Assembly: GCA_003586115.2 (NCBI GenBank)
Contig: QVOM02000103.1
Location: 744,001-808,000 of the forward strand
Direction: 5' to 3'
Length of the DNA: 64,000 nucleotides
From: Salvator merianae
Lineage: Eukaryota; Chordata; Lepidosauria; Squamata; Teiidae
Shown here in pieces: positions 1 through 12,167 of this stretch. A program made the position numbers and the translations under genes. Each line of letters opens with the position of its first letter. The first letter of the stretch is position 1. The notes under the pieces are model-generated. The model was not told the origin of the DNA. It searched no databases and saw nothing but the letters and a program-made list of their open reading frames with translations.

Positions 1-1446
1 CTAAATGAATGACTTTATAACTGACAGTATTAAAAAGAATGTAACGACATTCCACTTGACTAAACCAGAAGTATCTAAATGGCAAAAAGGGTACAACTCA
101 TTGAACTTAACATTCATGATTCTAGCACTTTTTAAAAGTTCATTTTAAAAAAAACTGCACAAGAGATTATAACCAGACAATTAAATACCTCACTTACCAA
201 CTGAAATATACTTGAATATTGAACATTTAACTTGCAGTACGAAACATTTTTAAGAGAAAACATTTTTCTTCCAAAGGTTAATGAAAACAGTACAAATCAT
301 TTCCTAGATAGTGATACAATATAATAATATATGTAGACTAAGTTTTGCTTTTCAGCATCAGAAAATCCTGGCTTGGAAAACCCCACCCACACAACTTCTC
401 TTATTTTAGTGCTAGTGCCACTTTGTAAAATAATTAATGCAAGAAAAGTGTTTGCTAGCGGAACACAAAGCAGCAGGATCACGGAGGAAGGTTAGCCTAA
501 TTCACCCACATGTTATTCTGTTCCCTAATTCATACATGAACAAGGTACACCCATGCATAAATATACATGGCTTGTCCATCATGTCTATTTTAGCTTTAAG
601 AGAAAGTGTTTACATTTAAGGGACACAAAATGACGGGAACAGAATATTAATGTTAACCAGATTTTCTTTTTAACCAGGTAATGAATTACTTTTAGTTCAC
701 TTAACCGATGTTTATTTTGATGCTGATATTACACTGTAAATTCTAATGCCATGTAGTTATAAAATAGTATAATTCAGTCTCCTTTTTCCGTTTTTATCTG
801 ATTGAAGTTCAGTAAAAGTACAGCTTTGCATCTTAAAGTGATTTTAACATTAGTGTACACTAAGCAATGCCAAAAACTATATTAAAAAGGATACACACAA
901 AGGGTAAGAAAGATATTTAGGTATGCAAAAATTAATCCTTTTGATTGAACCAAACATCCTCTGAGAAAACCAAACACTGCAGGGCTGTGAACAGATGAAA
1001 AAGCACAGACATCATGTCCAATCCTCTGTATCTGATGGAAAAGCGAGTCATAGCCTTTCTGTGGAGTGAACAGTTCCTTTTTCAAAATGAAAAATGATCT
1101 TTTTAGCAGTAAGAACACACTGTTCCACTAATATCAATGTGTGTCTCTAGAATTTGTGCCTTGATTGAGTACAATTTCTTGCATTTTCTAGAGTACGAGT
1201 TCTTGAAAATGCAAAAGGCCTAATTTGTGTGGTTGCCAAAATGAAGCCACAAGGGAACTTTTTAACTGAATCTCAAGCATCAACTTTACAGTAACAGAGA
1301 GGCCAAAGAAACACTGCTTGCTAAGAGAAGTCTTACACATGTGTGTATGTGTACCTATGCACATGTGTTTATGCACGTGTGCTATTTTTCATAAAACTTC
1401 TATTACAAACAAAAAATACTCAAAGAAATGTCATTTCTTCACCTAC
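1..1446 (-). other. STIM2: STIM2 intron 2, 5' part
   Basis: This stretch lies directly downstream of the exon 2 donor, which reads GAG then gtaggt on the minus strand (1441-1446). I looked for the next STIM2 exon, which should encode the rest of the EF-hand/SAM region, and did not find it, so it lies beyond the window. The rest is AT-rich intron-like sequence with short chance ORFs and no repeat I can name. Confidence 0.75.
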
Positions 1447-1577
1447 CTCATCACTTTCATCTACTTCAATGCCACCATCTTTGTCATCATCCATTTGTTT
1501 ATGGATTGTGCGGAGAGCTTCCAGGCTATATTTATCCTCCTCTGTGAAACATGGTGGATTGAGTAAATGGCAAGGAT
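1447..1577 (-). CDS. STIM2: STIM2 coding exon 2 (EF-hand exon)
   Basis: This 131-bp exon encodes the luminal EF-hand start of stromal interaction molecule 2, the ER membrane calcium sensor that opens Orai channels when stores fall. After a split first codon (GAT, phase 1) it reads D-P-C-H-L-L-N-P-P-C, then F-T-E-E-D-K-Y-S-L-E-A-L, then I-H-K-Q and the loop DDDKDGGIEVDE, ending S-D-E. Both luminal cysteines of the family are present. The loop has D at positions 1, 3 and 5, G at 6 and 7, E at 9 and E at 12. G at position 7 is the STIM2 form; STIM1 has D there. From memory, human STIM2 has Q in EALQT where this has R, and E-V-E-E where this has E-V-D-E. The acceptor has a long pyrimidine tract ending tag (1578-1580 on the plus strand) and the donor is gtaggt. 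The exon ends in phase 0. Identification is by recall of family sequence, not by search. Confidence 0.96.
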
Positions 1578-1915
1578 CTAAAAGACAAAAAAAAAGAAAC
1601 AAGACTCACTGAGTTGGCTTCAAGTCGTTATTTATACATTTAATGATAGAGCCTTACGTTTCATGTTAGTTGAACTATCACGAGCCTAATAAGCTTTAAA
1701 TTCTGGCAATGAGTGAGTTAGGATAAATAACAGTCTTTCTTGCAATTGCACCCAAGATATGCAGCATCCCCCCATGGGAGATCCAGTCTTCCCCCTATCT
1801 CGGCATAAAAAAACCCAAATTTGAAAACATAACACATCACCCTGTAATCTGTAGGATGGAAAGATATTGATTCCATAGTTTTCAGAACTCTGAACTATTT
1901 TAATCTTAGCGCTGT

Positions 1916-1980
1916 TTTATGTTATTAATGTTATTATGTTTAATAACATAAATTATGTTATTAATTTATGTTATTAAACC
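1916..1980. repeat. AT-rich imperfect inverted/tandem repeat
   Basis: The word ttatgttatta and its complement taataacataa recur several times within about 65 bases, so the segment can fold back on itself. It looks like low-complexity expansion. Confidence 0.6.
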
Positions 1981-2319
1981 ACTATATCCTGTTAGCGGTT
2001 TTGTTACATTAGCCTTTACTGTGCAACGGGGGCGGGGGGATGTGTGTCCCCCTTATACACTCCATTGACTTCCACTGGATGGATTCTCTTCAGCTACATT
2101 TTACCTCTTTCATTGCAAGTCAATGGGCTAAAGCTATTTGGGTTCAAAGTGCCACATCACAGAAATTCCTGCAAATATTTCTCATGAAATGGAAGGGCAC
2201 ACATTTAGATCGGTACGGGTTTGACCTGGAACACACCACAGACATCCTAGGCAGGATTTCTCATGGAATGAAATGCCACCCACCAGAACAGTAGGAAAAA
2301 GAAGGTCTCCTACATCTGA

Positions 2320-2453
2320 GGCTGCATCCAGATGTTGCTTACTTATTCGGTTATATTTAGATATTCCAGAATAAAGCATGGATATTCAAGAGGACCCATG
2401 CTTTACTCCAGAATATCCAAATACAGTGGAATAGATAAGTGATGTCTGCAGCC
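2320..2453. mobile_element. Palindromic MITE, family B, copy 1
   Basis: The element starts ggctgcatccagatgt and ends gatgtctgcagcc, with long, nearly complementary arms. Both arms contain the words atattccagaataaagcatgg or their complement. A second copy lies at 32,131-32,269. The short size, palindromic form and lack of coding capacity fit a non-autonomous DNA transposon. I saw no clear target-site duplication, so the superfamily is open. Confidence 0.75.
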
Positions 2454-2711
2454 TGACAGACAGCAAAGAAGTAATCCAATTCAAAATCACTCACAGAAAC
2501 CACTCTACCTCTCCAGCTCACAAAAGACCTTCCTCACTGTACATGGATATGTAAGATAGTGATTCCTGGGGCAAAAAAAAACCCTCCTAAAATGCCTTGT
2601 GGGTTCTCCCTTGACTCAACTGCTTTGGTACCAACACATTTAAGGGCAACTTAGGAGCATATATAAGGAGGGATGCCACAATTTTCTAACTGTTCATCAA
2701 CAAGGGGAGCT

Positions 2712-2895
2712 CCAGACACAGGTTAAAACCCGTGATTCTCACAGGCCTATACTGTGAATGCCACATGCAATTGTGGAATTCCCAGTGTAGTCCCAGGTTA
2801 TCAAGGTGATATCCTGTGATATCGCTATTATAGGAAATCCAGCAACAATCTGGAGTTTCCCATAATAGTGATCACTTAGCTCTGTCTGCTGGCTC
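2712..2895 (-). mobile_element. MITE family D, copy 1
   Basis: This begins ccagacacaggttaaaaccc and contains a stem-loop at about 2746-2789 (ctatactgtgaatgccaca ... tgtggaattcccagtgtag). The same order of words, inverted, is found at 26,221-26,400. The far end near 2,895 (ctgtctgctgg) is only roughly placed. Confidence 0.55.
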
Positions 2896-4005
2896 CTTTT
2901 GTTACCATGGCTCTTGCAAATACCAGGAAGCCAGCCAAGTTTGTAGAAAAAAACCAAAGGGAACCTGGCAGGTTCTTGGGTCACTTCCAATTATTTGCAA
3001 GAGGAATTATAACAAAAAGAGCCAGTAAAAGCCAGTGGCTGACTCCTGCACCTGGCAGGAGCATCAAGAGGCAATTGTGGGACCTTCTTTAGATCCAGTG
3101 ATTGCTTCCTACCATCTGGAAGCACCAGATGTATAAGGAGGGATTATTATATTGTTACATTAAAAAATAACAGTATAATAACTGCCCAATTCTGTACTCT
3201 AGTTTATCAGGTAAAAAAGACCCTCCTAACTGATACTTCCAATTTCCATTCTTAGATAGCACAGCAGTTTATATTCACACTATAAAAGTATGCCATGGGC
3301 CACTTCTAGAGTCTGAAACTTTATTTTTATATAGAATCATAAAGAACACCAAGGTTGTGTTCACAAGGAGCAGAAAAAATTGTAAAATCAGCTCAGATGC
3401 ACCTTAAAGACAGTAGTGCATGGCCCTCGTGTTCTCATCCCATTTCTCATTCACTTTTTCTGACTTAGAATGTCCTTAGGAGGGGGAGGGGCAGACTGGC
3501 ATGTGAACACTCCCACCTGTGAACCACCTCTAAGCTACTACAGAGGTGATTTTTTTACTTCAGGTGAACGCTGAGAGTAAAAAGAATTCTTCAAATAGGA
3601 GGGATAAGAAAGTCAGCAAACACAAGTATGTTACTCCTGGACTGGAAGGAATGCTTTACTCTCTTTGCCTTGTATGGGTATCATACAACCACTCCTTAAT
3701 AGTAGCTTCAAAAACTCTCTTCCACTGGGAAAAGTGGAATACAAGACTGCAAAATAAATTGGTTATCAAGGACAGCTTGAACTTTGGATAGACACCCCTT
3801 ACAATGGGCTGTGAATGGCACAGACTTCTCTCTGTCAACATCCTGCTCCCCACAGTTGGAGAGGAAGAGGAACAGCTGCAGGGTGTTTGGTTATATTAGC
3901 CTGGGCTATTATGAACTGTGTGAATTTCCTCACAGAATCTACAGCATCCTTTCACAGAATGCATACAGGTCAAGAGACGGGAACAGAAAAGCTCATTTCT
4001 CCCCA

Positions 4006-4021
4006 CCACCACCACCACCAC
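4006..4021 (+). repeat. (CAC)n short tract
   Basis: About five CAC units. It produces histidine- or proline-rich chance ORFs that are not genes. Confidence 0.8.
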
Positions 4022-4954
4022 TTATCCAAGAAAAGGATAAATTTACATGCAATCTCAAATTATTTTCCAGCAGGAGATAAGTAAAATGCTACAGATAAGA
4101 TGCTATTAAATTAAATGTTATTAAAGACAGCTTCATCAGACTTAATTTCTAAAATTGAAAAAGAAGTAAGTAAAATAGCCTGCACCAGTATTTGGCATCT
4201 ATTTTCTTTCCAGCACCACTGATAAAATTGAATACCTTTGGGGGTTTTAGTGCAATCATCCACTGAGAAGCTATTGTTTTAAAACATGTTTTCAAAACAG
4301 CTCTCTAAGGATCATCAATGCATTTTTTTCATTTGCTAGAGAGGAATCTCATTTCTATTAAAGCACTCAAAACTCACAAGAGTACAAAACCCTCACAAAT
4401 GCCAGAATTGCCACTGCTGAAACCAGGAAACCTCCAGCCTCTAAAACTTTACAGAGGCACACAGTACCAAAGCCTTTTCATAAAGAAGATCCTGTGTCAT
4501 AAATAACAAGCTGTCATTTTCCAATTGTGAATAAGTAAAATTTTACCCTAGAATAAGTGGCATCTAGAAAGGTACAACAAAGTTACATATGTCAATATTT
4601 CATAAAGACCATAAACAGATTCTATGAAAAACTATAGGCAACTTCTGCAGATCTTTCTTAAGCATTTGAGATATTAATACATCTATAAAGGTGACAATCA
4701 TATAAAACTTGCTATATTGTCTTGCATCAAGTCAAGTTTTAGATGACAGGATGTGCATATCACATTTATGCTAATAACAAGATGTCACATGCATTATTTT
4801 CTACCAGCAAGGCAAAAGTGCATATTTTTGTTAATTATTTGCAAACTAAGTTCCTTCTCAAGTCAAACTTAACTTCTGGTAACTACATCAACACATCCAT
4901 GCAGTTTTCCTAGCAAAGATATGAAAGTGATGGTCTGTGTCTTCATCCAGGGAA

Positions 4955-5521
4955 GGCCGTTTTTGCACTTAGCAAGAAGAACATTCTTGTTCTCTCACTA
5001 GTCAAGTGTATCTGCACTCACTAATCGCCCCAGCATTCCTGAATTGCACCGAGGTGCACCTGATACTCACCTGAAGCTGGGGACGGCCGGACAAGTAATT
5101 TGCTGTCCTGATTCCAATCTGCACGATCAAGTGCAGATGGGGGGAGGTGCATTCGCACTGCTTCCTGGTTCAAAATGGTGGCAGGAGATGGGCTAGCAGG
5201 GCCACACAGGTGCTGTCCACCACTTCGCAAACCGGTTTGCCCTTCCGGCTTCACATCCCAGCTGCCGTTTCAAAGACAGCTCCGAAAGGAGCCACTCTAA
5301 CTTCGAAGTAGTAGCTCTATGTTTTGGATTACTAGCTCTATGTTTGCATTCGTGCCTCTATGATTCGTGACCTCACTTCCCATTCATACTGCTCCCTCTG
5401 CTGGTCAGCTTGGAGTCGTTTCCATTGCTGGCAAGTGCATATAGCACTCAACGGACTCCATCTTCACCCGCCTGAAGCCTGCTAATTAAACTGTTCCGCT
5501 ATGGTAAGTGTGAAAACACCC
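4955..5521. mobile_element. Non-autonomous hAT-like element (about 570 bp)
   Basis: The left end reads ggccgtttttgcacttagc. The right end, read inward on the minus strand, is gggtgttttcacacttacc. These imperfect terminal inverted repeats share the cacttA word with several other elements here. The interior is more GC-rich than its surroundings and has short imperfect repeats around agctctatgtttt and agctctatgtttg. I see no transposase and no clear 8-bp target duplication, so boundaries rest on the termini alone. Confidence 0.55.
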
Positions 5522-8429
5522 AAAATATCCAGCATAACCTGGAATCTTTTTAATTATTTTATTTATACATGTTGCCTACTTTATAACAACTCAAGGCAAC
5601 TAACCTTTGCGTGCAATACTCTACTACAATAAGTCTACTCCCAAATTATTCCTGAGCTACAGCTTAATAGCAAATGTACCACAACGAGTAACTTAGTTGT
5701 TCATTTTGCTGTTGTTTTTGTTCAGTGTTTCTTTTTTTTACTGCACTATTTAATATAATAAGGCAGCATTTCTTTTTCATTTCTTCATACACGTAAATAC
5801 ATTGTTCCTATTTAGAAAAATCAATCCACACAAAATAGGCAACAAGATAAAAGTTTCATCTGAAAATCAAAATTCGTAATACTGCATACAAAAGCAAATC
5901 ACTTTGCTCCCTTGAAGTACTTCTAGCTAGCACGTCAGCTGCACCTCAATTTGGAAAGAGATGCTTCAGCCTCAGATCCATGTTCTAGTCTGACATCATG
6001 ATACTAACCAAATGTAAAACGTTAAACATCCTACAACTGCAATTTTTACAGAATGCGTAAGTGAAGACATTAGCAGAGCCAACTACTGAGTTCATATCAT
6101 ATTATTGATATGCTGATCTTCACTGGCTATCGACTGCTTTTGGGAACAATCTGAAGTGCTAGATTTTGTCTCTGAAATTGTAAACAACCCAGCCTGTGCT
6201 TTCTTCCACAAAAATTTGTTCACCAATTAAGATGTTCCCACGTGTCACCTTCCATGTGCTCCTACCTTTTGGTGCTGACACACAAACTCTACTCTTTGAC
6301 CATCTTCTTCTAATCATGCAGAGTATATTCTGTTTCTTACTAACCCTTAATAGTTCCTAACAGTGCCAGAGTCACTGCTATGTATCAGTATTTATTTACT
6401 GACTGAGCTGCTTCAAGGGTTTGTTTTTTTTTTCAAGGAGGGGGGAACAGATGTGAGCAGATCAGCTTTGTAATTTTAAACATAGTTCTTTCTACCAGAA
6501 GAACTGGACACAAATGTTTCAATGGGTGGTTTGGTGAACTGAGTGGTTTGAATGGAAATATGAAGCATCAACTAAACAACACTTGCCACTTTGTTAATAA
6601 AAATTATTCTAAACTACTAGATAATGATTTTATAGACTGTCACCCATAACCCATTTAATATACTAAGTATGTGCTTTTAACCCAACAGAAGAAACTTCTG
6701 TTCTTTTTAACAGGAGAGAAGGGGGGAATGTGTCAGTTCCCCTGAGTACTGGTCAAGAGAACATTTGATATCTCTCAGAGATCAAGTTCCTGAAGGCTTT
6801 CAAGAGTGAGGAACATGAAGGGAAAACTGTAACCTGATTGAAATTAAGGCACAAATCATTTTCTGTAAGGCGAAACAAAAACAGCCCAAAATCAGAATTA
6901 CTAATTGCACACCCAAGTCCTATTTTACTTCAAATTAAAGGAATGCTCTTAAATTATTAATGTTGCCATCACTAATTATTTTTGTCTCACACTTGTGCCC
7001 ATGCATATACATAACATGGCAATTAAGCACCTCCCTCAGCTCACTGAAGTTGCTTTGAAAACTAAAATCCTGAGGATGTAGCTTCCCTCTTCTTCTGTTT
7101 CTTAAACTGACTTGTTTCATTCAAATTCAGACAAACAGCTTACGAGGTTCCATGAATAAAAGAGAATCTCCTCTTCTTATTAATGAAAGAAAAAAGCTAA
7201 TGGCACATAAGGGACATTTCAAGTGAGGAATGCTACAGGCTTTACTCAATTACATTTTTCAATTCTGAATTGAAATAACACTTGTTTATTGCTTCCACTG
7301 TCTTCCTGAACAGGGTGCTGAGGACAAAGAAGTATGGCTAAAATAAAGTAAACCAGCTCAGCCCATAATTCTGAGTAACTTCTCCCAATCACTGTATGCA
7401 AATTAAAAAGGGTAATAGAGACAGTGCAGGTTGTAGCCATCAGATGTTACGAAACACCTGAATGTGTAGCCCTGCCATAACAGGAGCACATAGCTATATA
7501 CAAATTGACATGTATTCCATGAAATATAAGTCAGAAAGGTTTCAAATGCAGGGAATCTGACCAGAATTCTGGACCCTTTAGAAACCAGATTTCCTCTGCT
7601 TATCTCTTGAATAAGTTAACCTGGCTGCTGAGAGTCAGCTCAGGAAATTATGCATTAATGGTTAACAAGATTGGGCAAGTGTCTGGCCATCAAAACTAGT
7701 CCTATTGTTCAAGCCTACATCTTGAGAACTTCTCATGAAGAATGCAAACATCACAATTTAAGCTCATCAACCAGTGTAGTTGTCTGTTTATCTCTCTATG
7801 TGACCAAACACACATCTTTGCCCAACTAAAAAGAAGCTTGTTCCTTTTTCTACTTGGGAAAAAGAATATAAAAAGTTCAGGTTTTTCTATTAGGAAGTTA
7901 GCAGAAGAGAGTGAGCAAAAGAAGAAGAAGAGAGAAGAAACATTATAGAGAAGATTGATCATCTATCTCAGCCCCATTTTTCCTGGCTGAGAGCTGCTTT
8001 TACCTCCCTCCTGAAATGGAAAGGGAACAGATTTTTCTAAGGAGCTGCTTGATCCTACTGCTTGCTTGCTGTTTCCTTTGTTTTCCTTTTTTTAGCTGAT
8101 TTCACTTGATGAGGGATATCTATATCTCTCTCCATGCCCCTTGGCAAAAGAGCTGTTTTTGTCCTAAAGGAGTGAGGGCTGTGGAACATCTTCACTTCCC
8201 ATTGTCTGATTTTTAACCCATTTTGTCTGCAAGAGATCTATGCATCTTTCCCCCCAAATTTTCCTTTCCATCATGATGAAGATTTACCTGGAGAAGACTA
8301 CAGATGGGTGAGATTTACGCCTTTAGTGCTAGAACCTCTCTAGTCTCCATTGCTAGCTTCTCCCAGACTCCTCTCTTTCTTCCCCCCTTCTCCACCTTTT
8401 ACACACACTAAATAGGTCTCCTTACTTAA

Positions 8430-8730
8430 GTTTGGAGCCAAGGCTTTTTCTTTTCCTTTTGCAAATGCCAAACTACCTATGCTACCTATGAAACTAGCTG
8501 ATTTCAGCAAATTACATTGTTTATTGCTATTTCTTTGGATTTTAATCTTTTTGCTGGGTCCTAATAAAGATACACCATTCTTTTCAAGGATTACCTCCTC
8601 TTTCTTTGCATTTTCTGTGCCAATTTAGCGTTATTAAAACCAGCCCCGAAAAATTGATCCCTAAAAAGGTTTAGTGCCTGGGTACAGCTAATTTCCCCAA
8701 AACATTTTCCCCAGAGCACGGCCTGTAACA
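8430..8730 (+). mobile_element. LTR-type repeat, 3' part (plus orientation)
   Basis: This block contains a poly(A) signal (cctaataaagat) and ends gagcacggcctgtaaca. Its reverse complement is found with high similarity at 63,695-64,000, and both copies end in the same ...taaca word, as an LTR 3' end would. The left edge is not resolved; the true repeat probably extends upstream towards 8,000. I saw no internal retroviral coding next to it, so it is probably a solo LTR. The family is unassigned. Confidence 0.6.
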
Positions 8731-9806
8731 AGGTCAAATAAAACAGCTCTCTCTCACAGCACTATCTTCTGGGAACGGTCCATTAGAAATAATCAGAACC
8801 ACTGAATAATGCTGATCCCAACGCACATCACCATCAAGCAATTAAGGTGCATATGGTTGGTGTAAAGTTGCTAAGAGATCAGAAGAATCAAAAGATTCTC
8901 CACCTCCTGGAATGGGTTTAACCACTATGGCCACCAAGGCAGTTTCTATATGAACCCGGACTAGTTAGGAATATTTGATTTTATCCAAGAAACACTGGAG
9001 CTTAGTCATACCCACACATACGATTTGCCCAAATAAGAAATATTCAATACAGAGAAATAGGTGCTAACACTGCCCAGACCTAAATATGATTTCTTTAGAA
9101 GAAAGTCCCCATAGCCTCTTTCAGAGATAGGCATGGGCATTTCTTTGTTAATCAAGCAAAAATAGTAACTGTACTGATTTTATATACATTTTACCCACTT
9201 TATTTTATCAAATGCTATAACCTTCCTGAGACCTTCTGGTTAAGGGTGGAATACAAATGTATGGAAATAAACAAACAGGGAAAGAAATAAAACTGTCTCC
9301 TGTTACAAACAGGTACAACCAGGTTGTCTTAAGGTAGCCGGATAGAAAGAATGACAGGTTACATAATGGGAGAATTTCAGCAAGTACTGTCTTCGTGGCA
9401 TTTGCCAAGATTTCTGATTCTATTCATTTATTAGAAACACATGAGCCATGTCCTCTTTTCTATATGGCCATTCCAGACTGTTGACTCAATTCCTGCAGCT
9501 AGGACTTGCCAATTAGTAAAACCCCTATAGACAGACCTGGTATTTTTTTGAAAATGTGTATGTAATCAATTATATAATTTTAAGGTATTGTATCCTTCTT
9601 TTTAATGCTTAGTTTTTGTAAACAGCTTTGATATTTTTATGGAAAGTAATATAGAAATATTTTGAATTGTCATCCTCATCATCAACAACCCATCAATGGC
9701 TACTGCCTTGACAGCACTGAAGGCTCAAGTGGCCATGGTAGAAAGGAGTGCTTACTACCATCTCAAACTGGTTCACTAGCTTAGGCCTTTCTTGTGCAGA
9801 GACAAC

Positions 9807-9986
9807 GGCCCTTTCTGCACTTGGCCTTATTGTGGATTATATCCCAGAATAGGGACCTGCTATCCACATGCTAGTGCAAACTATGAAAGATCTTGCCCAG
9901 GGTCTACCACAGTCTGCACTAGCATGCAGATGGAAGGTCCCTATTCTGAGATATAATCTGGAATAAGTCCAAGTGCAGAAAGGGCC
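9807..9986. mobile_element. Palindromic MITE, family A, copy 1
   Basis: The termini are ggccctttctgcacttgg and its inverted complement. The interior is also nearly palindromic: attatatcccagaataggga on the left matches tccctattctgagatataat on the right. A copy about 90% identical by eye lies at 26,754-26,935. The termini resemble the hAT-like elements in this window. No clear target duplication was seen. Confidence 0.8.
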
Positions 9987-10336
9987 CATATGTCCACAGT
10001 GATCCACGCACTAGTAACCTCCAGACTACATGATGCTACCGTTAATGCTACCATAAATCATGCTCCACAACTGTACTAGGAGCAGCTGGACTGCTCCTAG
10101 TACACTGTATTTGCACCCACTTCTGGGTGCAAACGCAGAGTGGTGCGGCTGTTCCTGCACCTGCCAGTCATGGCAGTGGCCAGACGTTTCCCAGTCGCTG
10201 TCATGGTGCAGGACACCAGCATTCACACTGCCACTGTTGGTTTCTTGCTGCCAGCCAGTTCTATAGCCTTGCAGCACACAGTCTCAGTGCTGCAAGGTCT
10301 GTTCCACTGTAGAATAGGATAAGTGTGAATAGGCCC
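9987..10336. mobile_element. Foldback DNA element next to MITE A
   Basis: The right end reads gataagtgtgaataggccc, which inverted gives gggcctattcacacttatc, a terminus of the same style as the other hAT-like elements. Inside are two perfect hairpins: arms at 10,074-10,085 with 10,091-10,102, and 10,111-10,119 with 10,124-10,132. The short ORFs overlapping it on both strands are by-products of GC content. The left end is uncertain because it abuts MITE A. Confidence 0.5.
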
Positions 10337-11734
10337 TAGGTAAAGAAAACCTACTAAAGTCCAACAATACAAAGGAGACCTAAGAAAGGAGCAGCCAAAT
10401 AATTGAAGAGATAATAAGTGAACAAATAAGCAGCTTTATGGCCTGTACTTCAAATACCATCTAACAGAAAACTGAAAGCACAAAAACTTTGCTGTGACTT
10501 AAAAAAAGGACACTGAAGAAAGAGACAGAAGGTCTCATATTTGCAGCACTGGAATAAGCATTTCACACAAAAGTTATTACAACAAAGATTGAAAAGTTGT
10601 ATAGTGACAGCAAATGCTACTTGTGCAAAGAAGCAGATGAAACTGTGGAGCAACTAATCTAAAGCTAGAAGAAAATAGCATAAAATGACAGTTATGATCC
10701 ATTGAACATTAGTAGCCAGTATAATTTACCAGCAAGCAAAAATTGATGGAACCACAAGATTACATTACTTTTCCAAAGTGAATAGGTCAACATATTAAGG
10801 GATTCCTAACTATAAACAAATAAGTACTTTGCACGTACTACTCCTGACATAACTGTGGTTGAGAAAAGCCATGAGTGCACAACAGATGTGACAGTAGCTG
10901 GTGATAGTAATGTTGAAGGAGAAGAGCCAGGAAAAGCCACCAGATTGAATGACCTGCAAATCGAAATTGAGCATGTATGGCAAATAGGTATTTCTGCCCT
11001 TGCTGTAGTTCCAAAAAAACTGGAGTGACATCTTAACACCTTGGGCATTGATAGAGCTGCTGTCCATCAATTACAGAAGGTAGCACTACTGGGAACAGCA
11101 GATATTTTGAATCAAAATATCTGATTAACTTAAATTCCAAGAATCTAATTATCACAGTACCAAACTAGTCATAAACAGGTACAAAACTCAGCACAAATAT
11201 TTTATGATGATGGTCATGATGATTAAGAAGAAAACGCCAATATTATTAAGCCTAAATTTATAGAACAAATGTAGCTAACTTCTGACTGTCTTAAGTATCA
11301 GAGTCTAAATCACACTGCAATTCAAATACATTATTTGTTTGTTTATTAAGAACATTATAAAAAGACTAGAACAGAGATATCCCATGGTGCAGCACCAAGT
11401 TCTTACTAACAGTGTAAACATCACCAAATAAATTATACAAAGCTGACACCAGTTCCAAATACTGCTTTATTTGATGTTGTCTACATCAAAAAGGAAATTA
11501 AACAAACGAGAGAGAGGAAAAATTACATCAAACATTTGCTGTATTGATAGTTAACAGGCTAATGGAGACTAAATAAAGTACCAAGAAGTCTATCTCTCTG
11601 TATAAAATGGCTTATTAAAAATGGTCTTATTGCAACAATAGTGAGATAACAATTCAAGAGGGGAGATATTTTCTGTCTGTTACACACAAATATTGTAGCA
11701 ACAGAGGCCAAATATCAAGAAAGGACAAATCTGG

Positions 11735-12167
11735 TGTTGCAACCATGTTGCTACCTGGTTCATGTGCAGGGCAGCCTGCCTGCCTGTAACACGTGTACAG
11801 AAAAGGAAGCAGCCATTTGCTGATACCTGCGGGTAAATTTCCACTGCTTGTAAACAACCACATGTGGCCTTGAGCACCTCCCTTTACTCCCCCTTTCTAG
11901 ATGACGCTTAACCCTTGAGACACTCTGTAACTTTTGATTGGTCATTTTGAATACTGCTTCTCATGCTGTAACTTTGTATTGGGTTTAATTAGTCCTGTGA
12001 CTAATGACGCCATAAAGACCCTCCTCCCTTTGTTTGTACTCAATAAAAGAGCTTCCCTGACTTTGGTCGGGGTCGTCTCCCCTCGAGAAAGCCTGGAGTC
12101 TGCTCTTACTTTTTTGATGCCAAGAAACCCCCCGAGCGACCCACTAGAAGTGGGAGGAATTCCCACA
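11735..12167 (+). mobile_element. Solo LTR of an endogenous retrovirus-like element
   Basis: The 433-bp repeat starts TGTTGCAACC and ends TTCCCACA, the usual TG...CA form. It is flanked by a matching 5-bp duplication, tctgg, at 11,730-11,734 and 12,168-12,172. A poly(A) signal aataaa is at 12,042-12,047, followed by a short R/U5-like stretch. No primer-binding site or gag/pol sequence follows, so the internal part was probably lost by LTR-LTR recombination. The style resembles class I (gammaretrovirus-like) LTRs, but that is inference. Short ORFs across it are not genes. Confidence 0.8.

Noticed and set aside
10026..10322. Several overlapping open frames on both strands near 10.1 kb
   Set aside because: They overlap a foldback DNA element with hairpins; the frames on both strands mirror each other and show no protein family.
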